Assembly: GCA_963969495.1 (NCBI GenBank)
Contig: OZ018321.1
Span: 196,271,126 to 196,335,125 of the forward strand
Source of the DNA: Ceratothoa steindachneri
Taxonomy: Eukaryota > Arthropoda > Malacostraca > Isopoda > Cymothoidae
Direction: 5' to 3'
Length of the DNA: 64,000 nt
The notes under the pieces were generated by a model that did not search any database, had not been told where the DNA came from, and saw nothing but the letters and a program-made list of their open reading frames with translations. Position 1 is the stretch's first letter. Each line of letters begins with the position of its first letter. Position numbers and translations under genes: made by a program. Positions 36,451-47,490 of the stretch are shown here, piece by piece.

Positions 36451-37960
36451 TTTCAGGTGAACTTTTCACCCCTCTTCGGGTAATGGAAATACAATTCGTG
36501 GGAAGCAATTTAAGTTAAGAGTCAAACAGATAATCAAATGACGAATTTATGGAAAGTATTTAATGTTTATTAAGGGGCGGAATAGCGATAAATTTACAGG
36601 TAATTGATATTTTGGGTTTATTATGTTGCGAGTTAAGAATTAACGATTGGGGAAACACATCAGAATAAACCAACCTTAAACAATCAGCCGTTAAAGTATA
36701 ACTGGGGAGAAAGAGCAAGCAGCGTAAGAAGAAAGAGAAGGTTAGGGGGTTGGTAATATTTTTGTTCAGAGTAGAAGTAGTGGGTAAGAAGAAGAATTGG
36801 AATTTAAGGAAGGAAAAAGGTATTTAATATACATGGATTCAAGAATCCTCAATGATATGGGATCAGGGGGGGTTTTTAAGATTTTAAAATCGTCCGTTGT
36901 GATTTCAGTTTTACAATTAATAGAGTAAAGCCTAACAGGTGAGAATTCTTTCGTAGAGAGAACCTTCCCTGTCCTGTGGCTAACACCCAAATGGGAACAG
37001 AACCTCGCCCTCAGCGAGCGCACCGTACTACTTATGTATCTCCCCAGTTTACAATTGGGGCAAGTAAATTCGTAAATAACGGAGCACTCCGCTTCAGGCG
37101 GGATTCTGTCCTTACAATTGAAGTATAATCCTATGTGGTGTCTATTTATGAAAATTAACTTAAAGTTGGTATGGAAAAAGAATTTATTTAATACAGATGT
37201 AATTTCTTTTGAAATTTTTTTCCTTGAAAAACCAAGATCCAGGAAAGATTATGTAACGATATCTTTGCAAAGAGTAGGGAATTTAAATTTGGCATGGTAA
37301 ATATTGTTTAAAAATTGGGCCGTAACTTTTTCAGTCAGAGACACAGGAAAGCCATTTTGTTTGAAATAGTTAGTCAGAAATAGGACTTTGGGTGAAATCC
37401 GGAGTTGGATGGACAAATATTAAAAGCCCGGAATATTATCGTTTTGATGGCACTTATTTTGAAAGAAAAGTCACAAAAACTTAAAAAGTTTTGGCCTTGA
37501 CCAGTAAAGGTTGACTTACGAAAAACTTTGGTTACAAATCCAGTTGGGACACGGGAAATGTGGATATCCAAAAGTGAGATGGAGGAATTAAGCTCCTTTT
37601 CGCAAGTAAATTTAATATTAGGATGTATATGATTGGCATATTGTAAGAATTTATCGCAGGACTCCTCTTTATTGAACAGAATGTGTGTATCATCGACAAA
37701 GCGGCGGTAAAGTAAGGGTTTAATGCTTCCAAGTTCCAAGCTAAATAATTGTTCCTCAAACCGAGACATGAAGATATCTGCGAAGACAGGGCCCAAAGGA
37801 CTGCCCATGCCCATCCCATCTATTTGGCAGTAGGTTTCGTTGTTAAAAGTAAAGTAATTGTCCTTAACGGCTAGTTTCAGCGTTTCTTTTAATAGTGGAG
37901 GGTTAAATCCATTAAAATTGGAGTTGTTAAGGGAAAATGCATGTCAGACAATTATGTCAA
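36451..37960 (-). mobile_element. Penelope-like element, copy 1 (5'-truncated)
   Basis: Minus-strand copy containing RT palm, GIY-YIG domain and 3' UTR. It matches, in inverted orientation, the plus-strand copy at 37961-41910. It begins abruptly at about 37960, where the two copies meet head to head, and ends near 36451 next to the CR1 tail. Confidence 0.88.
36766..37960 (-). pseudogene. Penelope-like RT plus GIY-YIG endonuclease, N-terminus missing
   Basis: Reading right to left: a block ending TLKLAVKDNYF-like, then IDGMGMGSPLGPVFADIFMS (about 37800), FVDDTHILFNKEE (about 37700, catalytic xVDD box), KELNSSISLLDIHISRVPTG and VFRKSTFTGQGQNFLSFC. After several frameshifts in the linker, the C-terminal GIY-YIG nuclease follows: VIYEFTCPNCK with RYIGSTVRSLRARFCSHLGV near 36990-37070. 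Penelope-like elements pair a telomerase-related RT with this endonuclease. At least two frameshifts occur between RT and nuclease. The part upstream of the palm is absent in this copy. Confidence 0.88.
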
Positions 37961-38249
37961 TGGTTTAATCAATTTTATTTATTTTAAACTCTAAGGTAAA
38001 AACCTTTATTCAACCGATTTCTATTCCTCTGCCCTAGAACAACTTCTATATAATGAAATTAACTTTAAGTTTTTCTCCATCGATAGACTCACGCAGGGCG
38101 CCATTGTTTCTATCTGTGATTATTATTGTTTTCATACTCTTATAACTCAAGCTACTGAAAGCTACGAAAACTTTGTCCTCAAAGTTCATGACTGCAAGCT
38201 ATTCAAACTTAAACTATTAAGGCCTTGCTTCTCCCCAGATGACAATAGA

Positions 38250-41200
38250 GTAAAAAACTTTTCTGATTACAATTTAACCACGAGAGAATCTTTTTTACTT
38301 ACTCTAGGATTTAAATTTAAACTTCCTTCTTTTAAACTTGGCCATATTGACTATTTTTTTCCCTTTGAGAAGCTGCTTAGCGAATTAAAAGACTTGCCCA
38401 TTACCTGCAAATTTAAAGATTTTCGCTTAACACTCATATTTTACGCAGGAATTTCGCCATCTCTCGCGCAAACTCAAATTCTCTTCGCTTTTTCTGCACC
38501 AAAATGACATTGTTACACTCAAAGGTTTAGGAAAAAGAAATGAAATAGTCATCACCTACCTGATAAGGGTAGATGTGTCGTTCTTCTTAACAAATAAGAT
38601 TACATAGAAAAAATTAATGTTGTTTTGTGCGATAATTCTAAGTTTAAAAAGATCTCTAAACCCCCTCAATCTTTGTCCATCAAGTTAGAAAACAGAATAA
38701 ACCGCCTTTTGCTCAAGTTAAAAAACCTTAATATTTTGGATTCATTTATTTACAACCACCTGCTCGTTTTAGGTTCCTACCTAGGCTCTCTATACGGACT
38801 TCCCAAATGTCACAAGAAGGGTATCCCTTTTCGCCCTACTTTAGCATCTTATAATCTCCCTTCTTATAAATTAGCTAAATACTTGGCCCCTTAATAACCC
38901 CTCTTTCCTCAAACCAGTTTAAAATTCAAAATAGCTTCACTTTTGTTAAAGAATTACAAAATTTTCAGCTTCATTATCCCTCATTTATGAGTAGTTTCGA
39001 TGTTTCATCTCTCTTTAATAATGTTCCTCTTGACCAAACCATTGACATAATTGTCCGACGTGCATTTTCCCTTAACAACTCCAATTTTCATGAATTTACC
39101 CCTCCACTATTAAAAGAAACGCTGAAACTAGCCGTTAAGAACAATTACTTCATGTGATAGAACGGTCTGAGGCCGTTTTAATTCAGCCACTATCACATGG
39201 TTAGAAACACATGCTTACCCACGTCTATCCTGCGAGAGGAAGCAGAAGCGCGTTCTCGCCCATCATAGCCAATGTTTAATCAAGGAAGTTCACTTCCCCG
39301 TTTCGCCTCCATACGTCCATCTCGCCAGATTGAATTAGGCTTATGGGCAGATAAGGTATTTTCCCAGGCGCCACCGAGACATACCCCCGAAGTCCCCCAC
39401 TCAATTATACCCTACGCCATGAAGATGGCTCCGGATATTTATACCATAGCTTTTACCAATTGAGGCAGATCCAGATTATCTTCGCGAGGCATCAAGCTGA
39501 TCTGGTCTCCCTTGTGCACCTAGAAACTCTGCCGAGAATCCCCTTATTGTCCAGAAGAGGAAAATATCCCTTGAGCGCCAAGGTTCGTGCCCTTCGAGAC
39601 GCCAAGTTAACAAGGCCTCCCTGTTGTTCAGAAAGAGAACAACGTTAGAACAACCATTGTTCTTTGAGCCCGTTTGACAAGAAACGGTTCTCACCACCCA
39701 TCCTGTTGTTCAGAAAGAGAACAACTCTAGAACAGCCATTGTTCTTCAAGCCCGTTCGTCAAAAAACGGTTCTCGTTCCCAAGACATCACGTCCGGATAA
39801 TTTAATTTCCCCCTTTTAACGTTCTTCAAGAGAACGCTTGGTTTCAACAATAACGTCCATTGTTCATCTAGAACCTCTCCGATTTCCTGTCACAAGGATC
39901 GCTCGTACTTCCGAGCCCCTCTTTGCTCTCACTCCCCGAAGACAGTCCTTCCCCCTCGTTAAGGAAAACCCCCCGAAGAACCCTTCTGCTGGAAATCGCC
40001 AGTTCGACCAAAGACTCCTTCGCATCGTCTTCCTCTCCACAACAAATTTGTAATTAGGTAAACTGAGCATTATCTTTAATCATTTAACCTTTTGTCAACG
40101 CAACCCTGTGCTTTAAATGGTTTAGCGAACCATTTCCTCTCTTTTTTTGGTTTGTTTACCGTTTTAAATCTCTCCAAATCTTAATCCTCAGATTAGTCAG
40201 ATATTCCCCTGACCCTTTTCATTCACGCGTTTCTCCCATTTTTAATCCCCGTTTATGTGAAAAAAAAATTGTGTGTTGTTGATAGTTTAATTAATAAAAC
40301 TCTATTTTATTAGTGGTAGCCATATTATTTATCCTTGTGCACCGTTCCACTTCTTAAGCATATTGCAGATAAATAAGCCTCTCCAGGTCCCCCCTCCTCC
40401 TTTTTGAACTAACCTCAGGCAATCAGATTACCATGCACTCGAAATATATAAAATTCCCTTAACGAATAGTTATATATGGTATATCGTCGGGAGCCTATTC
40501 TACGACACTTTACTTTTAACAACGACGAAACCTACTGCCAAATAGATGGGATAGGCATGGGCAGTCCTTTGGGCCCTGTCTTCGCAGATATCTTCATGTC
40601 TCGGTTTGAGGAACAATTATTCAGCTTGGAACTTAGGAGCATTGAACCCTTACTTTAACGCCGCTTTGTCGATGATACACACATTCTGTTCAATAAAGAG
40701 GAGTCCTGCGATAAATTCTTGCAATATGCCAATCATATACATCCTAATATTAAATTTACTTGCGAAAAGGAGCTTAATTCCTCCATCTCACTTTTGGATA
40801 TCCACATTTCCCGTGTCCCAACTGGATTTGTAACCAAAGTTTTTCGTAAGTCAACCTTTACTGGTCAAGGCCCAAACTTTTTAAGTTTTTGTGACTTTTC
40901 TTTCAAAATAAGTGCCATCAAAACGCTAATATTCCGGGCTTTTAATATTTGTCCATCCAACTCCGGATTTCACCCAAAGTCCTATTTCTGACTAACTATT
41001 TCAAACAAAATGGCTTTCCTGTATCTCTGACTGAAAAAGTTACGGCCCAATTTTTAAACAATATTTACCATGCCAAATTTAAATTCCCTACTCTTTGCAA
41101 AGATATCTTTACATAATCTTTCCTGGATCTTTGTTTTTTAAATAAAAAATTTTCAAAAGAAATTACATCTCTATTAAATAAATGCTTTTTCCATACCAAC

Positions 41201-41520
41201 TCTAAGTTAATTTTTATAAATAAACACCACATAGGATTATACTTCAATTGTAAGGACAGAATCCCGCCTGAAGGGGAGTGTTCCGTTATTTACGAATTTA
41301 CTTGCCCCAATTGTAAACTGGGGAGATACATAGGTAGTACGGTGCGCTCGCCGAGGGCGAGGTTCTGTTCCCATTTTGGTGTTACCCACAGGACAGAAAA
41401 GGTTCTCTCCACGAAAGAATTCTCACCTGTTAGGCTTCACTCTATTAATTGTAAAACTGAAATCACAACGGACGATTTTAAAATCTTAAAAACACCTCTA
41501 ATCCCATATCATTAAGGATT
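38250..41520 (+). pseudogene. Penelope-like RT plus GIY-YIG endonuclease, split by solo LTR
   Basis: Before the insertion: LGFKFKLPSFKLGHIDYFFP (38310), then a frame with INVVLCDNSKFKKIS, LGSLYGLPKCHKKGIPFRPT (38785-38840) and SYKLAKYLAP, followed by SSFDVSSLFNNVPLDQTIDI (38990-39050). After the insertion: NDETYCQIDGIGMGSPLGPV (40525), RRFVDDTHILF (40660, catalytic box) and TKVFRKSTFTGQGPNFLSF (40833). The GIY-YIG part is at 41240-41500 (CSVIYEFTCPNCKLGRYIGS). Lesions include stops near 38500 and 38890, a TAA at 40657 just before FVDD, and the 1.36-kb insertion. The order RT then GIY-YIG is diagnostic of Penelope-like elements. Confidence 0.9.
39153..40507 (+). mobile_element. solo LTR (copy B) inserted in Penelope RT
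   Basis: A 1355-bp unit begins TGTGATAGAACGG and ends TTCTACGACA. It is flanked by CTTCA (39148-39152) and CTTTA (40508-40512); the uninterrupted Penelope copy has CTTTA once at this site, so this is a 5-bp target duplication with one later mutation. It is homologous to 29428-30727. A polyadenylation signal AATAAA lies at 40293, about 215 bp before the end, as expected for an LTR R region. It has two internal ~80-bp units instead of four. Confidence 0.92.
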
Positions 41521-41875
41521 CTTGAATCCATGTATATTAAATACCTTTCTCCTTCCTCAAATTCCGATTCTTCTTCTCACCCACTACTTCTACTCAAACA
41601 AAAATATTACCAACCTCCTAACCTTCTCTTTCTTCTTACGCTCCTCGCCCTTTCTCCCCAGGTATTCTCTAACGGCTGATTGTTGGTTTATCCTGCTGTG
41701 TTTCCCCAATCGTTAATTCTTATCTCGCAACATAATAATCCCAAAATATCAATTACCTGTAAATTTATCACTATTATCCCACTTAATATATATTTAATAC
41801 TTTCCATAAATTTATCATTTTAATTATCTGTTTAACTCTTACTTAAATTGTTTTCCACGAATTGTATTTTTAGTC

Positions 41876-41912
41876 CGCGTAGATGGGTGAAAAGTTCACC
41901 CGAAATGTTGTA
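41876..41912 (+). other. hammerhead-ribozyme-like hairpin at Penelope 3' end
   Basis: GATG-GGTGAA-AAG-TTCACC-CGAAATG has the layout of a hammerhead core (CUGAUGA, helix II, GAAA), but the first core box is degenerate. The equivalent site of copy 1, on the minus strand at 36441-36480, reads CGAAGAGG-GGTGAA-AAG-TTCACC-TGAAACG. Penelope-like elements are known to carry hammerhead ribozymes. Whether these fold or cleave is unknown. Confidence 0.4.
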
Positions 41913-41996
41913 TCAAGAAAATGAAATGAATTTCCCTTTATACGTCCTTTCGTTCATCCTTCAAATTAAATTGAAGCTCTATAGGAGAAGCTCTAA

Positions 41997-42000
<4 letters not shown>

Positions 42001-42053
<53 letters not shown>

Positions 42054-42078
42054 CTGTGTGTGTGTGTGTGTGTGTGTG
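42001..42078. repeat. compound (TA)n(TG)n microsatellite
   Basis: A TA run of about 42 bp passes directly into a TG run of about 36 bp. Confidence 0.97.
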
Positions 42079-42118
42079 AAACAACTCACAAGTAGTATCG
42101 GGTGAGTAGAGCAATAAA

Positions 42119-42204
42119 TGCCAAAAATCCCACAGGAAAATGAAAGGTGGATTCTAAGTTCAAATCTACTTGGAGTCCGCCTTTCATTTTCCTTTGGAGT
42201 TTTT

Positions 42205-42208
<4 letters not shown>
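42119..42208. repeat. 33-bp inverted repeat (hairpin)
   Basis: 42119-42151 and 42176-42208 are imperfect reverse complements (TGCCAAAAAT.. and ..GTTTTTGGCA) around a 24-bp loop. It lies between two TA-rich microsatellites. Confidence 0.85.

Positions 42209-42285
<77 letters not shown>
42209..42285. repeat. (TA)n microsatellite
   Basis: A TA run of about 77 bp. Confidence 0.97.
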
Positions 42286-42288
<3 letters not shown>

Positions 42289-42490
42289 TAAACAGTTTAA
42301 GCAGAGGAAAACCCTCTCAACTCTGGTGATAAATTTGTTTCTAAACTATGACATCTGTAAAACGATTTAATGTTTACCAGTTTTTTTTTATAAATTTAAA
42401 ATTCTATAACCAATTTTTTAATACTCTGTTATTCATTTACGAAATAAAAATATGTCTGTTTGTCTGTGTATTTATCTATCTATCTATCTC
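42286..42490 (+). mobile_element. LINE 3' tail, second copy
   Basis: Matches 31694-31885 in order (AAAACC, CTCAACT, GGTGATAAA, TTGTTTCTAAACTAT, AAAACGATT) and ends with the same AAATAAAAATATGTCTGT leading into TATC units. Confidence 0.65.
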
Positions 42491-44680
42491 CAGTCCACTA
42501 ATTCTTTTAGTTGGAAGAAATTTTCTCAGTTTGAGTAAGTTCTTCCTTTCCTTCACCCCACCCTTGCTCTATTTTTCTAACAGCCACTAATCTTCTAAGA
42601 TCATTTTAGCACTCCACTTCATCTCGTTCGAATCCACCATTTCTTTCATATAGAAAAGCAAGAATTGTAGCCCATACGTGGCATCGTCCCACTATTATCA
42701 ACAGCTTCATTCCTTCTCACTTTGCTACAATTCATTTACTGGAATTCGTTGCACTCTATCATGCCACCTCGTTTCCCCTCCCACTTTGCAACCAACCCCT
42801 AAATTTCCACACGATAACATCTCACCCCAACCCATTTCTCCGCTTTCTACCTCATTCCAGGATAATTTGACCACAATCCGCCGCAAATTCGCCCCTTCAA
42901 TTACCTTATTCTATTGCTTCATTCAAATGCGTAAAAAAGAAAGCATTTTTCTCTCCTTTGGCTCATTAATCCGCTGCATTCATCCATTATTCATTCTTTT
43001 ACATTAGCCTCTTATAGAGAGGTGGAAATGGGATTTAATCTCATCTAATCTTTATTAATATTTCTTAAATTAATTACTCCCAACTAATCCTGGTTAATTC
43101 AATCCATTTTATATATGTATAATCTTCTAATCTGCAATTAATCCGGATTAATCTATGACAGAACATTTGTAATCTGTAGGCATTTTAAGATTTCCAATTT
43201 CGTATCTTCGATGAAATTAGATCTTGTAGATATTTAAGCTATTACTTTATATCTCTCGGTACCCTTGGACTCTGTAGAGATTAAAGCTATCAAAGTGTTT
43301 TTAAGTCCATTTAGTTAATTTAGTCCCTTTAGTACTCTTAGCCCTTTTAGTCCATTTACAGTCCTTAATCGTATTTTGTAGTCCTTGTAGATACCTACGC
43401 TGTTGCTTTGTATCTCTTAGAGCCTTTAGTCCTTTTAGATAGCTGTCCACCAACTTCAAGGTGACCTGTCTTTGTATACACGGAGGTGGGGCGTATATTA
43501 AGGAGTGCTGATTGTTCTACAGCCATCCACATAATCTTGTCTTTTGTTTCTCGTTTTGTATCTTTCATGCTAGGTTGTGTTGTTTTAATTGTATTATATT
43601 GGTTTGTGTTATGTTGTAATGTGTTGTGTTATATTATTTTGAGATGAATTATATTATTTCATCTTCTGTTGCACTGATTATATTGTGCTGTTTTTGTTCT
43701 GTTGTAAAGCTGTTTCAATTTTCGCATTATATTTTATTGTCAATCAGCTTCCCCAAATTCATTCAATACTCGACTGATGTGTTTGGAAACCTAAAAGTTT
43801 ATATCTCGACAACTTACATATCTTACTGTCCGCGCCACTTGTCTCCGGTGAAACTCCAAGCGGCGAAACAGTTCTCCAGAATTGAGAAGAAAGACATAGG
43901 TTGGAAACGCCAGAACAAGCATATCGTTTAATACTGATTTTTTCTGAGCAATGCATCAATAAATAACAGTCATTTATCCTCAGACACACTAATTTCTTTT
44001 ATACCGCCAATGTGGCGATTGTCACCAAGTACATAATTTTAGCCTATTATTAGTCTATATTAAAAATAAAACAATAGATAGCAGATGAATACTAGGGCGT
44101 AGTGTCGCAACCACTTTTAAGGCACATTTCCAATTTTGTAGAGCAGATCATCCCAAATTTGCAAATGAAGAGAAAAAAAATCTGAAAAATCGTATCACCT
44201 CCTTTTTGAGGGCCAAACTTTGCTTAAAAATGAGCTTTTCTATAGGGTGAGGATGGTTGCATCCAGTTATATAGTTCTCGTCTCTGAAGTTAGTAATGCG
44301 CAATTTTCATACTTGAAGAAAATTAGCACTTTAACTCCTTATGTATCTAAGGTTTAGGCAATTTTAGATTGGGGAATTCCTTGTTTGTAAACTAATCGAA
44401 GGGTGCTATAAATTAATCCATTTATGACGAATTTACTAGATATTTATAGAGTATTTCCTATTGAGGAATATGGCTTCACCTTTTTGAATTCATGTTATAG
44501 ATTCACTCATCACATGTATTATTTCTGTTTTATACTAACGAGTCTCTCTATTATTCAGTTTAAAAGCTAAGATGAGAAAAGAACTAGAACATTAACAAAT
44601 CACAGTGTCTTTGGCTCCCCAATTCCAGAACTTTCTCATTATAAGCTGCAACAAAACAATGGTTGTAAGATAATTTCAGT
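42491..44680. other. spacer, no supported gene
   Basis: Low-complexity T/C-rich stretches, with repeated TTTAGTCC-like words at 43300-43450. Frames of up to 109 codons have simple composition and no motif. Confidence 0.5.
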
Positions 44681-44689
44681 ATGTAAAAG

Positions 44690-45060
44690 ACAATAAATAA
44701 AAGAGAAACAAGGGTGTTATCCATGAAATATCCGATGCCCTTACTGAGATTTGGAAAAAAGTCAGTATTCCAGTTCAGCCAATCGAGAATGTTAAAACCA
44801 AATTGCTTCGATTGGTGGAAGAAGCGTCTGTGGTATCGAAACAAGGAATGAATGCAACTAAGAGTAACAAGTTTATCTCATCATTGGGTCAACCTTTTGA
44901 TATAACAGGCTGCCAATGTGCTGGTTCCTTGGATTCAAGTGTGAAAAAAAGATGAAAGTGCCATGTCGAGTGGATGAATTTTTTATTGACCAAAGAACTG
45001 GGCGTCACATGAATATTGGAGGATTGAATGTAAGAACAAGTACAATGTTTTAAAAGAGGA
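44690..45060 (+). pseudogene. N-terminal piece of an unclassified transposase-like family, split from 53279-54385
   Basis: One plus-strand frame reads ISDALTEIWKKVSIPVQPIE, ...LLRLVEEASVVSK, NKFISSLGQPFDITGCQCAG. After a frameshift it reads FFIDQRTGRHMNIGGL just before 45030. The FDI..C.C and FLxDQRxxRxMxIGG wording is one I associate with N-termini of widely dispersed, repeat-like invertebrate proteins. The coding signal ends near 45060, where the LTR element begins. I infer, with moderate confidence, that 53279-54385 is the rest of the same gene. The middle section is missing from the window. Confidence 0.5.
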
Positions 45061-45071
45061 AAATTAGACAA

Positions 45072-45447
45072 GATCGAATATCGTAGGGTCAAAGTCATTG
45101 AGTGACCTTGTACTGACTCTCCTCAGATGGAACAGGGGGGGGGGGATGGAGTCAAAATATTGCGTACAATCGGGGTCCCTGAGTGCGTGGGAAAACACTA
45201 ACTTAGTTGGCCTAAGTAAAACAACTTCTAGGTTTCTGGGTTGAGAGAAACTGGTTATAGAAAAATACCTTACTATATACAAAAATAAGGAATATAAGTA
45301 ATTTTACAATGGATAAACAACACAAATTTAAGGTTGAATACGGAAGTAAAGATCTAAGGTGATGGAGACTCAGGGTATAATGGGACTCGATGATGCTCGT
45401 TCACTGGAAGTACGAACAAACTCTTGAGGGAAAATGGTTAGGCTGAG
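45072..45447 (-). repeat. 3' LTR
   Basis: Direct repeat of 48096-48463, sharing long identical runs such as AACTTCTAGGTTTCTGGG and CTTGAGGGAAAATGG. It may extend further right, up to the integrase fragment; that part has no counterpart in the other copy. Confidence 0.8.
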
Positions 45448-45654
45448 TTCCGAAGGAGACTCTCATAAATCGGATGGGCTAGGGCCTGGTGACGTCGGGT
45501 TTAGTAATGTTTGATAGCAAAAATCTACTAAAGTGAGGACATAGCTGTTCCCTTCACTGAACGGAGGATTTATTGGACCGTTGAGGCCGATGGCGACACG
45601 GGAAAATGACTCTGATATTAGGGGTCCATTCTGCAGCGGTGCGGGCTTAATTAT

Positions 45655-46400
45655 TTCTTTTGCCGCCGTTTTTTGGTAGATATCGCTGGACCTGCAGTGG
45701 CGAAGGATCTCATTATGGGCACCTGGCCAATAAAAGTATCTAAATATCCTTCAGGTGGTCTTTGTGTGGCTAAAGTAGCATGAAAATAAGCTATCATGGG
45801 CAGTGCGTAAGATGTGACCAACGTTAGCACGTGAAACACACAATATTTGAGTCCGGGTGTTACCGCCATCGGAGCATGCGCCGTAAAGTAAGCCGTCGGT
45901 AACGAGGTAGCAGATCGCCTTGTCTCCTCGAGTGGCTTCTTGTTCCTTAGCCTGGGCTTTAGTCCACAGGGGACGGATGGAGTGGCAACTTTTCTGGTTC
46001 TTAGCAAATTCTTCAGTTATGGCGTTCTTGAATTCTGAACAGCAGGGAGTTAGTAAGGATGCCGGCGCATCTGAATCTTTTACCTTTTGGGAACGGGTAT
46101 CAACGAGTTGAGCTATGGGGTTGGAAGATACCCGTGGGCACTGGCAAATAAGGACAGAGAAGAATTTAAGAGGAGCCGCTAATACTTCTGTCCAGCCAGT
46201 GAAGTACGCACGATCAATGAAGCACTTAACAATGCGGAAACGATTGGCACGCACCAAGTTATCGTGCACGACAGCGAATTTATTGTGGTCCGGTGCTACA
46301 GAGGAAAGCAGCTTATCTGATACCAACTTACAGGTGCACCATGTATCTCTCACAAAGGGGGATACACGTCAGCCAATAATCGTTCCCGATTCGAATTTAA
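45655..46400 (-). pseudogene. protease remnant followed by integrase H2C2 zinc-binding domain
   Basis: On the minus strand: RDTWCTCKLVSDKLL near 46350 resembles a retropepsin active-site region with DTG changed to DTW. Then comes the spacer LVDTRSQKVKDSD near 46100. From about 46020 an integrase N-terminal region follows: GDKAICYLVTDGLLY, LRTAHDSLFS, HTKTT, and after a frameshift FYWPGAHNEILRHCR-like with a second Cys pair (about 45700). His-His-Cys-Cys spacing fits the retroviral-type integrase zinc finger. No catalytic DDE core follows before the LTR. Finding the integrase directly after the protease, with no RT between, matches the unusual Gmr1-clade order, or else an internal deletion. 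Confidence 0.72.
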
Positions 46401-46433
46401 GGTAACCAGGGATATTCTTAATAAATAAGATGT

Positions 46434-47490
46434 TTACCTGGTAGCCTGCGGCGTTGGAAGTGCTCGGGATAGGAGAGGATTCCGGTTATGATAATGGGGG
46501 TAATGACGTGGCCCAGATCTGTTATACTTGGTGATTGAGTTACTTCTGAACTGGGAGTTTTGGGGGCAGTGGGTATTCACATGGTTTTCCACACCACATG
46601 AGTAACAAGTAATGGGTCTCCTGGGGCAGAATGACGTAGAAGGGTTCGATGCGAATTGTTTTTCATCTCGGTTTTCGGACAAGAAGAGTAGTTTTGGCTG
46701 TAAAGGCCCAGTTGCCTTTACAAACTTGCTTCCATTTTGCGGGAGGAATTTACTCTTATTTGACTTCGGTTTGTGGGAATAGGGTGCCATCTTCTTATAA
46801 ACCTCCAGGTATCAACTATAGCTAGCCGAATAAAAATCGGCCTCTTCTCGGCACTTTCTAAACATAAGGCATTTCCGAAACTTTACGAAGGACATGGTTT
46901 CGGGCGTAAGTGCGGCCAACAGCTGGTCCCTCAGAAGGAAATCAATGAGGGCATCATAATCATATGGGACCTTTGATACATCAAGCCAAAAGTTCAGGGA
47001 ACGTTAGAGGGTGTTTTTAAACTGAGGGTAAGTTTAGCCTGACTGAATGCGTGCATGCCTAACTTTGGGTCGGTAAAAGTCTGGGGTTATGTTGTACCCC
47101 ACCATTAATTCGGATTTTAATGTGGAGTAATCAATTGTCGCTTCCGAGGGTAAAGAGTTGAATAGCTCTCGGAGCTGGGTATTTAATAAGGGCAACAATT
47201 GAGACACTCCATCTGCATTGATGTCCCAATGGTAATTTCGAAAATCTTTTTGAACTGAATTAAGAAAGCTCCCAAGTCCTCGCCTTCTTTGAAAACTCGA
47301 AGCTTAATTAACACAGTTCGTTGCACTTCGGACCTCGAGCTAATGAAAAATGTCTCGTTCCTGACTCTACTTATTTCCAGCTCGTAAAGACGGAGTCTTT
47401 TCTTTTCTTCTCGTTCGTCTCTTTTTCTTTTCTTCTTTTCTCTTTCTTTTTTCTTCTCTCTTCTCTTTAGGTCCTTTCCTCCCTTCGAAT
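46434..47490 (-). pseudogene. LTR-element gag with CCHC zinc knuckle
   Basis: On the minus strand, a Lys/Arg/Glu-rich coiled-coil-like start (47470-47390) passes into LYELEISRVRNE. A gag core follows: VFKEGEDLGAFLIQFKKIF near 47270, WLDVSKVPYDYDALIDFLL-like text near 46960, and CREEADFYSASY. After MAPYSHKPKSNKSK (46790) comes a single CCHC knuckle, CYSCGVENHVNTHC (CX2CX4HX4C, about 46580), then a basic Asn/Arg/His-rich tail ending at 46434. Gag packages the element RNA. Several frameshifts and stops are present around 46830-47230. Confidence 0.8.

Larger units (their letters stand above)
37961..41910 (+). mobile_element. Penelope-like element, copy 2, interrupted by a solo LTR
   Basis: Plus-strand copy with a longer N-terminal RT part than copy 1. 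It is split at 39147/40508 by the LTR insertion. The 3' UTR matches copy 1 up to the GGTGAAAAGTTCACC hairpin near 41886-41900. Confidence 0.88.

Noticed and set aside
39153..40507. First read as a DNA transposon with TIRs (TGTGATAGAA / TGTCGTAGAA)
   Set aside because: TG...CA termini, a 5-bp duplication, a polyadenylation signal near the end and a 1.3-kb noncoding body fit a solo LTR better; no transposase is present.
41848..42370. Frames containing YIYIYI or HTHTHT repeats
   Set aside because: They translate TA and TG microsatellites; the same applies near 14.85, 20.46 and 32.5 kb.
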